Shown: piece after piece, positions 35,774 to 42,982 of the stretch
Position numbering within the stretch: position 1 is the first letter of the stretch
Layout of the letters: each line of letters begins with the position of its first letter
Assembly: GCF_001761325.1 (NCBI RefSeq)
Contig: NZ_CP017478.1
Location: 1,308,001-1,372,000, forward strand
From: Urechidicola croceus
GTDB taxonomy: Bacteria > Bacteroidota > Bacteroidia > Flavobacteriales > Flavobacteriaceae
Direction of reading: 5' to 3'
Length of the DNA: 64,000 nucleotides
The notes under the pieces: model-generated
What the model was told of the DNA's origin: nothing
Database searches by the model: none
Seen by the model: the letters and a program-made list of their open reading frames with translations, nothing else
Translations under genes and position numbers: made by a program

Positions 35774-36868
35774 ATGACCATAAGAGATATCACCAATTGT
35801 ATTGAAGAAATAGCACCTTTAAGTTATGCTGAAGACTTTGACAATGTTGGGTTGTTAATAGGAAATTACAACGCCAATGTTACAGGAGTTCTAGTTACTT
35901 TAGATACTTTGGAATTTATAGTTGACGAAGCCATAGAAAAAAACTGTAATTTAATTGTTAGTTTTCATCCTATAATATTCTCAGGGTTAAAAAAAATAAA
36001 TGGCAACAATTATGTTGAAAGAGTTGTTTTAAAAGCAATTCAAAATAATATTGCTATATACTCAATGCATACAGCTCTTGACAATTCTTTTTTTGGTGTA
36101 AATGCAAAAATATGTGATGTATTAGGCATACAAAACAGACAAGTATTAATCCCTAAAAAAGATAATATTAGAAAATTAACTACATATGTACCAATTAGAG
36201 ATGCTGAAAAATTAAGATCTTCACTTTTTAAAGTTGGTGCTGGAAATATTGGAAATTATGATTCTTGTAGTTTTAATGTGGATGGTTATGGCACATACAA
36301 AGGAAATGAGGATTCTAATCCTACAATTGGAAAAAAAGGTAGTCTTCATACTGAAAGTGAAACTTTTATCAGTGTAATTTTTGAAAAGCATTTAGAATCT
36401 AAAATTTTAAAAACACTTTTTAAAAGTCACCCATATGAAGAAGTAGCATACGACATCGTTTCACTTGAAAATAGCAATCAAAAAGTTGGAATGGGAATGA
36501 TTGGTGAGTTAAAAAACGTCGTAGAAGAAGCTCATTTTTTAAACCAATTAAAAAAAATAATGAATACTAGCTGTATTCGTCATTCAAAACTAAGAGGTAA
36601 ACTAATAAAAAAAGTCGCTGTTCTTGGTGGTTCTGGCAGTTTTGCTATTGGAAATGCAATTCGTTCAAATGCTGATATTTATATCACTTCCGACATTAAA
36701 TATCATGAGTTTTACAAAGCTGAAAATCAACTTATAATTGCAGATATTGGTCATTACGAAAGTGAACAATTCACAAAAAACCTTTTAGTTGATTATCTTA
36801 CAAAAAAAATTCCTAATTTTGCAATCATTTTATCAGAGAAAAATACAAATCCAATTTATTACATATAA
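35774..36868 (+). CDS. Nif3-like dinuclear metal centre protein
   Basis: 364 aa, NIF3/DUF34 (GTP cyclohydrolase 1 type 2 homologue) family. The two lobes are visible: PLSYAEDFDNVGLLIGNY and SFHPIIFSGLKKI in the first (metal His in SFHP), and the C-terminal SDIKYHEFYKAENQLIIADIGHYESEQ (broken here for reading: SDIKYHEFY, then DIGHYESEQ) in the second. Between them (about 130-235) is the CutA/PII-like insert with KSHPYEEVAYDI, typical of the longer bacterial form. It forms hexameric toroids; the activity is debated. The downstream gene follows after 2 bases, the usual pairing in many bacteria. Confidence 0.93.
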   Translation: MTIRDITNCIEEIAPLSYAEDFDNVGLLIGNYNANVTGVLVTLDTLEFIVDEAIEKNCNLIVSFHPIIFSGLKKINGNNYVERVVLKAIQNNIAIYSMHTALDNSFFGVNAKICDVLGIQNRQVLIPKKDNIRKLTTYVPIRDAEKLRSSLFKVGAGNIGNYDSCSFNVDGYGTYKGNEDSNPTIGKKGSLHTESETFISVIFEKHLESKILKTLFKSHPYEEVAYDIVSLENSNQKVGMGMIGELKNVVEEAHFLNQLKKIMNTSCIRHSKLRGKLIKKVAVLGGSGSFAIGNAIRSNADIYITSDIKYHEFYKAENQLIIADIGHYESEQFTKNLLVDYLTKKIPNFAIILSEKNTNPIYYI

Positions 36869-36870
36869 AC

Positions 36871-37644
36871 ATGGCAAAGAAAAAAGAAGTAACTGTTGAG
36901 GAAAAATTAAGAGCTCTTTATGACTTACAATTAATTGATTCAAGAATTGATCAAATTCAAAACGTAAGAGGCGAACTTCCTTTAGAGATTGAAGACTTAG
37001 AAGATGAAGTTGCTGGATTAAACACAAGAATTTCTAATCTTGAAGAAGATGTTGCTAATCTTGAAACAGATATTAAAGCAAAAAAGAATGGAATTGTTGA
37101 ATCAGGTGAATTGGTAAAAAAATACACTGAACAACAAAAAAATGTTCGTAATAATAGAGAATTTGATTCACTATCTAAAGAGATTGAATTTCAAGGACTT
37201 GAAGTTGAATTGGCTGAAAAAAGAATCAAAGAGTTCAAAGCTAAAATTGAACAAAAGAAAGAAGTGATAATTCAAAACAAAGAAAAGTTAGCTATGCAAA
37301 GTGAACACTTAAAGCATAAAAAAGCAGAACTTGATGATATTATGAATGACACAGCAAAAGAGGAAAAATTACTGCATAAAAAATCAGAAGAATTTGGTGC
37401 TGTAATAGAAGAACACTTATTTAATGCATACAAAAGAATTCGAACTAATGTAAATAATGGATTAGCAGTTGTAGCTGTTGAAAGAGGTGCGTCTGGAGGT
37501 TCTTATTTTACAATTCCACCACAAAGACAAGTTGAAATTGCTAACCGTAAAAAAATTATTACAGATGAGCATAGTGGAAGAATTTTAGTTGATGCTCAAT
37601 TAGCTGCCGAAGAACAAGAAAAAATCGAAAAATTATTCTCATAA
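36871..37644 (+). CDS. C4-type zinc-ribbon family protein lacking the cysteines
   Basis: 257 aa, the CT398/HP0958-like family: a long N-terminal antiparallel coiled coil (about residues 10-175) and a small C-terminal ribbon. In typical members the ribbon has two CxxC knuckles. Here the aligned positions read Ser208, Ser211, Asp232 and Ser235 (GASGGSYF and TDEHSGRIL), while the surrounding scaffold (IPPQRQVEI, KKIITDEHSGRILV) is kept. The domain therefore cannot bind zinc in the usual way. It is adjacent to the nif3-like gene as in many genomes. The role is unknown; relatives are proposed to act as RNA- or protein-binding chaperones. Confidence 0.88.
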   Translation: MAKKKEVTVEEKLRALYDLQLIDSRIDQIQNVRGELPLEIEDLEDEVAGLNTRISNLEEDVANLETDIKAKKNGIVESGELVKKYTEQQKNVRNNREFDSLSKEIEFQGLEVELAEKRIKEFKAKIEQKKEVIIQNKEKLAMQSEHLKHKKAELDDIMNDTAKEEKLLHKKSEEFGAVIEEHLFNAYKRIRTNVNNGLAVVAVERGASGGSYFTIPPQRQVEIANRKKIITDEHSGRILVDAQLAAEEQEKIEKLFS

Positions 37645-37657
37645 TTTTTTTAATATA

Positions 37658-37695
37658 TTTAAAAAGCCTTCTGAATTTCAGAAGGCTTTTTTTTT
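37658..37695. terminator. Bidirectional terminator between zinc-ribbon and ACMSD genes
   Basis: Stem AAAAAGCCTTCTGA / TCAGAAGGCTTTTT with loop ATT, A and T runs on both sides. It serves both convergent genes, and the ACMSD stop codon lies at its right edge. Confidence 0.92.
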
Positions 37696-38782
37696 ATACT
37701 TTAATTCTAATTTTATCTATTAAATCTTTTTTTGCTTTGTCATTTTCACCAAATAACCAATTTAATACATTGTTATTCCATATCTCGTCATATTGTTGTT
37801 GGTTAATTATATTCCGCTCTAAAGTTAAATCCAGTATTTTCCCTGGATAGGATGATTGCTTGTCACTTTCCATCTCACCAAGAGGATAAGGATCATCCAA
37901 TCCCATAATGATTTGATCTGTACCATTCCTTTGAACCATCAACTTAAAAGCATCTGTATCATGAACTAGTGTGTCAAAATAAATATTTTTATGCCCTACA
38001 GATTTTCTTGGATGTACTTTACCTTCAAATAAATCAGGTCTACCATCAAAACCTTGTATTCTTCTCCCTAAATTCATTTGTGCTAATTGACCTCCATGTG
38101 CAAAACAAGTTCTTATGTTTGGAAACTTTTCAGGATATCCATTAATTGAATAAAAATGATAAGCATCACCGCATTGAGCCAACATCCAAATTAGATGAAA
38201 TCGCCAATTCTTATCTTCCAATTTAATCATTTTATTACCATCATATGGATGAATCTCAATTGCTAACTTATACTTATTGGCCAATTCAAATATTGGCTCA
38301 TTTACCTCATCAAAAACTACTTTCCAAGTTCCAGTTGTATCCATATAATGAGTAGGCAAACACAATACTTTTAAATTTAGTTCTTCAACACAACGTTCAA
38401 TTTCCCACAATGCTCCTTTTACAAATGCTGGCTGAACAACAAATCCACACGTAAATTTATCAGGATGATTGGCTTGAACCTCTGCATTAAAATTATTCTG
38501 AAATCGTAATGCTTCTTTCATTAAATCATAAGTCAATGCATTCCCATACAATTGTGATAAATTCAACACAACCGCATGATCAATATGATTTCGTTCCATC
38601 CATTCCAATTTTTCATCAAGAAAAAAACTAGAATCGGTAACAGGGCGTTTCCATCCTTTTTGTAGCATATGCTTTCTATCTCTATCCACCCAAAAAATTT
38701 CATTGGTACGCATGAAATCTGGTATTTGTTCTGGATATGGTAGCAAATGAGAATGTCCGTTAATTCTAATTTTTTTTGTCAT
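37694..38782 (-). CDS. Aminocarboxymuconate-semialdehyde decarboxylase family (ACMSD)
   Basis: 362 aa from the ATG at 38782, metal-dependent amidohydrolase superfamily. The zinc ligands His10 and His12 are in RINGHSHLLPYP, with further ligands in AIEIHPYDG and FAHGGQ, and the catalytic Asp region is MGLDDPYPLGEMES. It decarboxylates 2-amino-3-carboxymuconate semialdehyde, the HAAO product, steering kynurenine carbon to full oxidation and away from quinolinate. An upstream in-frame start at 38812 would overlap HAAO by 31 bases. I prefer 38782 because MTKKIRINGHSH fits the family and the stop and start overlap as TAATG. Last gene of the kynurenine operon. Confidence 0.93.
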   Translation of the reverse strand: MTKKIRINGHSHLLPYPEQIPDFMRTNEIFWVDRDRKHMLQKGWKRPVTDSSFFLDEKLEWMERNHIDHAVVLNLSQLYGNALTYDLMKEALRFQNNFNAEVQANHPDKFTCGFVVQPAFVKGALWEIERCVEELNLKVLCLPTHYMDTTGTWKVVFDEVNEPIFELANKYKLAIEIHPYDGNKMIKLEDKNWRFHLIWMLAQCGDAYHFYSINGYPEKFPNIRTCFAHGGQLAQMNLGRRIQGFDGRPDLFEGKVHPRKSVGHKNIYFDTLVHDTDAFKLMVQRNGTDQIIMGLDDPYPLGEMESDKQSSYPGKILDLTLERNIINQQQYDEIWNNNVLNWLFGENDKAKKDLIDKIRIKV

Positions 38783-39300
38783 TATTTTGGTGGTTGCATT
38801 ACAGTTCCACAATTTTTACATGTTCTCTTCTCTTCATCATTATAAAATATATCAAATATTACTGGCAAATCGACTTCGATATCTTTTAATTTAAATTTTT
38901 TCTTATATAATTTATGATCACAATTTTCACAATACCAGATACATGCATCTTTCATTTTTTTATTTCGCGGATATTCAATAACCAAACCAACAGTATTGGC
39001 TTTTCGTTGTGGCGAATGCGGAATTCCTGCTGGTAGTAAATAAATATCTCCTTCATTGATATGTATATCTTGCTGTTTATCATCAGCAAAAATCTTAAGA
39101 ATCATATCACCTTCTAACTGATAAAAAAATTCGGGAGTTTCATTATAATGATAATCTTTTCGACTATTTGGCCCTCCTACTACCATCACAATATATTCTC
39201 CATTGTCCCAAACACATTTGTTTCCAACTGGTGGTTTCAACAGATGACGGTTCTCATCAATCCACTTTTTAAAATTTATTGGTGTTACTAATTTAGACAT
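38782..39300 (-). CDS. nbaC: 3-hydroxyanthranilate 3,4-dioxygenase
   Basis: HAAO, 172 aa cupin dioxygenase that opens 3-hydroxyanthranilate. Iron ligands are His51 and Glu57 (DYHYNETPEFFY) and His95 (PAGIPHSPQR); Arg47 and Arg99 bind substrate. The bacterial-type second metal site is present as two CxxC pairs, Cys124/127 (CIWYCENCDHK region) and Cys161/164 (CKNCG), a rubredoxin-like iron centre absent from the animal enzyme. It lies between KMO and ACMSD. Confidence 0.96.
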   Translation of the reverse strand: MSKLVTPINFKKWIDENRHLLKPPVGNKCVWDNGEYIVMVVGGPNSRKDYHYNETPEFFYQLEGDMILKIFADDKQQDIHINEGDIYLLPAGIPHSPQRKANTVGLVIEYPRNKKMKDACIWYCENCDHKLYKKKFKLKDIEVDLPVIFDIFYNDEEKRTCKNCGTVMQPPK

Positions 39301-39339
39301 TGTTATAGTTTTAATTGTTATTGTAATTTTAAATTATTA

Positions 39340-40734
39340 CTAATGATGCATCGTTTTTGCAACTTTATCATCATCAATTATATCTAATGTTTCTTGTTTT
39401 ACTTTAGCGAATATCTGTTCTGAATTTAATCCTTCCAATTTACCATCTGCAATTAAATTTAATAACGCTTTATCTTGAGCATTTCCAATTATACTAGCGT
39501 CAGAATAAGATATGTTTTCATTAAAAGTTACCATTGAATATTTTGAAAAATAACTGAATTTTTGTTCTAAAACCAACTCAATCTTTCTCTTTTCTTTGAA
39601 AATATGATTTGCAACATGATCACGCATTTCGTAAAAATTTTCAATCGCCAAATCTCCAATAGCATCTGTATCTTTTTTACGTTCTTTTTCATATTCAAAA
39701 AATATTTTTGACCAATCTCCTTTGTATTTTTCAATAAAAGTATCTAATATAAATACATCTTCAAATGAAGCGTTCATACCTTGTCCATAAAACGGAACAA
39801 TAGCGTGAGCTGCGTCTCCAATCAACAATGTTTTTCCTTTATAATTCCAAGGTTCGCATTTTATAGTACCTAAATTACCTACAGGGTTATCAAAGAACTC
39901 CTCTACTAAATTAGGCATTAATTTAAAAGCATCAGGGAATTGGTTTCTAAAAAAAGTAGAAAGTTTTTCTTTTGAATCTAAATCCTTAAAATTATATTCT
40001 TCTTCCTCATGAGATAAAAACAAGGTTACGGTAAAACTACCATCTAAATTTGGCAACGCGATTAACATATAACTTCCTCTTGGCCAAATGTGCAAGGCAT
40101 TTTTAAAAGTTCTAAAATTTCCATTATTACTTGGCGGAATAGATAATTCCTTATAACCATGTTTTAAATATTGTTGCGAATAACTAAAAAGCATCTCACG
40201 TTTCAAGAACATACTTTTACGAAGTGATGATCCTGCTCCATCTGCTCCAAAAATAATGGTTGCTTCAACTTTTTCTTCACTTTCAGATTTATAATCCCAA
40301 AAAGTTGCAATGTTATTTTCTAAATCAACTTTCTTACATTTATTGTTAAATGTGATAGAAATATTTTCAAATTTATCCGCTTCATTCAATAAAAGCGTAT
40401 TTAGATCTTCCCTAGAGATAGAATTTATATACTCCCCTTCTCTTCCACTATAATTTGATAAAAAAGTTTCTTCCTCAACGGAATGAATCATACGTCCATT
40501 CATAGGAATACATAATGGCAATACTTTATCTAAAATACCAACCATTTTCAACGCATTTATTCCTCTATTAGATAATGCTAAATTTATTGAACGACCAGCA
40601 CTAATATCTGTAATTCTAAGGTCTGGTCTACTTTCTCTCAAATTAACTATATAACCTCTTTGAGCTAGTCTTAAAGCCAAAAGTGAGCCACTAAGTCCTG
40701 CACCTATTATTAATATGTTTTCTTTTTTATTCAT
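39340..40734 (-). CDS. kmo: Kynurenine 3-monooxygenase
   Basis: KMO, 464 aa, FAD/NADPH aromatic hydroxylase making 3-hydroxykynurenine. The Rossmann GxGxxG is IIGAGLSGSLLALRLA (about residues 9-24), the middle motif FGADGAGSSLRKSM is near 170, and the second FAD motif LIGDAAHAIVPFYGQGMNAS is near 300. In mammals the C-terminus anchors to mitochondria; here the tail is soluble. It overlaps kynureninase by 8 bases. Confidence 0.96.
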   Translation of the reverse strand: MNKKENILIIGAGLSGSLLALRLAQRGYIVNLRESRPDLRITDISAGRSINLALSNRGINALKMVGILDKVLPLCIPMNGRMIHSVEEETFLSNYSGREGEYINSISREDLNTLLLNEADKFENISITFNNKCKKVDLENNIATFWDYKSESEEKVEATIIFGADGAGSSLRKSMFLKREMLFSYSQQYLKHGYKELSIPPSNNGNFRTFKNALHIWPRGSYMLIALPNLDGSFTVTLFLSHEEEEYNFKDLDSKEKLSTFFRNQFPDAFKLMPNLVEEFFDNPVGNLGTIKCEPWNYKGKTLLIGDAAHAIVPFYGQGMNASFEDVFILDTFIEKYKGDWSKIFFEYEKERKKDTDAIGDLAIENFYEMRDHVANHIFKEKRKIELVLEQKFSYFSKYSMVTFNENISYSDASIIGNAQDKALLNLIADGKLEGLNSEQIFAKVKQETLDIIDDDKVAKTMHH

Positions 40735-41995
40735 TTAAAATACCTTTTAAAACCTCAACCATATTAAATACATCTTCAAACGAATTATATAATGGTATTG
40801 GCGCAACACGAATTACGTCTGGTTCTCTCCAATCACAAATTACGTGAGCATCCATCAATTTTCTATGCAAACTTTTATCTGCATTTATAACTTGAATAGA
40901 CAATTGACAACCTCTTTTTTCTGGATTTTTTGGTGTAATTATCCTAATAATATCTTCTCCAAATTGTGATAGTAAGAACTCTAAATATCCTGTCAGTTTA
41001 ATTGACTTTTCTCTTAGTTTATCCATTCCCACTTCGTTAAAAATATCCAAAGAGGCATTTATTGCTGCCATTGATAATATTGGCGGATTACTCAATTGCC
41101 AACCTTCTGCTCCAGGAATTGGGTCAAAATCATGGCGCATATTAAAACGCGTATTTTTATTGTGTCCCCACCAACCAGTAAATCGGTTTAAAGTGATATC
41201 ATTTGCATATTTTTCATGAATGAATAATCCCCCTAAACTTCCTGGGCCAGAATTCAAATATTTATAAGTACACCAAACTGCAAAGTCTACGTTAGCATCA
41301 TGTAAATTTGGTTGAATATTTCCAACTCCGTGAGCCAAATCAATTCCAACTTTAGCATTTATACTATGACCAAGTGCTGCTATTTTTTTTAAGTCAAAAA
41401 ACTGACCTGTATAATAATTTACGCCGCCAATCATCAATAAAGCAATCTCATCACCTTGATCCGCAATAATTTGCCTCAAATCATCTATTCGTAATAACTC
41501 TTCTCCTACTCTTGGTTTCCACTCAATTAAACCATTAACTGGATCGAATCCATGAAATTTGAGTTGAGATTCCACTGCATACCTATCTGAAGGAAAAGCA
41601 TCACTTTCAATTACTATCTTGAACTTCTTTTTTGTTGGTTTATAAAAAGAAACCATTGCCAAATGTAAATTGGTTGTCAAAGTATTCATTACCACAACTT
41701 CAATTGGCTTTGCTCCAACAACTTTTGCCATAGATTCGGTCAAAAATTCGTGATATGGCATCCAAGGTTTTTTGGCTTCAAAATGACCTTCAACACCTAA
41801 ATTTTTCCAATCTTCTAATTCTTGATTGATGTATTTTTTTACAGATTTTGGTTGTAGTCCAAGAGAATTTCCACAGAGATAAATCCAATTATTTCCATTT
41901 TTATCTTTCGGAATATGAAATAACTCTCGATACGACGCTAATTCGTCATTTTTATCAAGAAATTGTGCGTGCTCTAAAACTGTTTTATTTACCAT
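40727..41995 (-). CDS. kynU: Kynureninase
   Basis: KynU, 422 aa, PLP-dependent hydrolase that splits (3-hydroxy)kynurenine into (3-hydroxy)anthranilate and alanine. Signatures: YLCGNSLGLQPKSV near residue 38, VVMNTLTTNLHLAMVSFY near 105, DLAHGVGN near 230 and the Schiff-base Lys in WCTYKYLNSGPGSLGG near 255. First gene of the kynurenine operon. The earlier enzymes (tryptophan 2,3-dioxygenase and kynurenine formamidase) are not in this window. Confidence 0.97.
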   Translation of the reverse strand: MVNKTVLEHAQFLDKNDELASYRELFHIPKDKNGNNWIYLCGNSLGLQPKSVKKYINQELEDWKNLGVEGHFEAKKPWMPYHEFLTESMAKVVGAKPIEVVVMNTLTTNLHLAMVSFYKPTKKKFKIVIESDAFPSDRYAVESQLKFHGFDPVNGLIEWKPRVGEELLRIDDLRQIIADQGDEIALLMIGGVNYYTGQFFDLKKIAALGHSINAKVGIDLAHGVGNIQPNLHDANVDFAVWCTYKYLNSGPGSLGGLFIHEKYANDITLNRFTGWWGHNKNTRFNMRHDFDPIPGAEGWQLSNPPILSMAAINASLDIFNEVGMDKLREKSIKLTGYLEFLLSQFGEDIIRIITPKNPEKRGCQLSIQVINADKSLHRKLMDAHVICDWREPDVIRVAPIPLYNSFEDVFNMVEVLKGILNE

Positions 41996-42025
41996 TATTC
42001 GGACAAAATTATCTGTTACACAAAC

Positions 42026-42853
42026 TTACAGATTTAATCCGAGAATCGTAAGTAGAAACCATAAAATAGGGATAGACTCCACCCAAAAAGAAGCGTAATA
42101 TTTTGACTGAGATTCTTTTGAATTTAGAAGAAGTACAACCGAAACTACACAAACAATAAATAGTATAGTTAAGGAATTGTATTTTGTTGAAGTTTTAACT
42201 AGTTCAGTAAAAAATAACAACAATGCAAATAGAATTCCAATAATTTTTGAATTCTTAATTCCAATAGTTTGTGGTAATGTCTTCAATGATTTACTATCTA
42301 TGTGTACATCTCTTATATCAAATGGAATTGTAATCAATATGACAAAAAAGAAACGCTGAAAAAATGTAAGCCATTCACTTAATTTAATTTCAATTCCATT
42401 TTCAACCAATGGAAACAACACCGTAATTCCTGCCCAAGAAATTGCAATTAAAAATAATTTCACACCTCCAAATTTTCTTAAAGGTATTTTTTTAAATGGT
42501 AATGGTATTGCATAAAACAATGTGAATCCAATAAACGGAATTAACCATAAAATTGCTTCAAATCTTAATTTTAAAAACAAAAAACCAGATATAATAGCAC
42601 TAATAAATGTTAAGGTATAGAGCGTTTTTCTATTTGAGTTCAGCCAATTTGTAAACCAATTTTCAATATCTAATATTCGATAAAATCTAATAAAATTGTA
42701 TGAAACAATTGTTGAAAATAACGAAAATAAACCTGTCAAATTTTCATACAAATCATACTCTAACAATGTAATTTTTACCAAACAAAATACACAAAGGGCA
42801 ACATGAATATTACTATAAATATAAAAATTGAAAAAACATTTTAATAATCGCAT
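42026..42853 (-). CDS. UbiA-like membrane protein with a degenerate first Asp motif
   Basis: 275 aa from the ATG at 42853, about eight or nine membrane helices, resembling the UbiA prenyltransferase superfamily. The second Asp-rich motif is present as FDIRDVHID (Asp179, Asp182, Asp186). The position of the first motif (NDxxDxxxD) reads YNFIRFYRILDIEN, with Asn53 kept but the first Asp replaced by Phe. Both motifs bind Mg-diphosphate in active UbiA enzymes, so this one is probably altered or inactive. The ORF extends 11 codons upstream (to 42886), but MRLLKCFFNFYIYS is the more natural start. It is 30 bases upstream of kynureninase on the same strand. Confidence 0.75.
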   Translation of the reverse strand: MRLLKCFFNFYIYSNIHVALCVFCLVKITLLEYDLYENLTGLFSLFSTIVSYNFIRFYRILDIENWFTNWLNSNRKTLYTLTFISAIISGFLFLKLRFEAILWLIPFIGFTLFYAIPLPFKKIPLRKFGGVKLFLIAISWAGITVLFPLVENGIEIKLSEWLTFFQRFFFVILITIPFDIRDVHIDSKSLKTLPQTIGIKNSKIIGILFALLLFFTELVKTSTKYNSLTILFIVCVVSVVLLLNSKESQSKYYASFWVESIPILWFLLTILGLNL

Positions 42854-42982
42854 AAGACAAAAGTAAGTATTGCATTCAAATTTCAAACAAACTGTTCAAA
42901 ACATCTTAATAAGTCCTGACTTTTTTAACTCTAAAATTCTATGATTAAAACTATTTTTGAATCATTATTCTTAAATTATAAA

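Noticed and set aside
38783-38812. N-terminal extension of the ACMSD gene
   Set aside because: The extra 10 residues overlap HAAO and do not look like the family; the TAATG start at 38782 is better.
42004-42011. TAATTTTG on the minus strand just before kynureninase as its promoter
   Set aside because: It matches the -7 consensus but would place the transcription start within about 3 bases of the ATG, and no -33 element is present.
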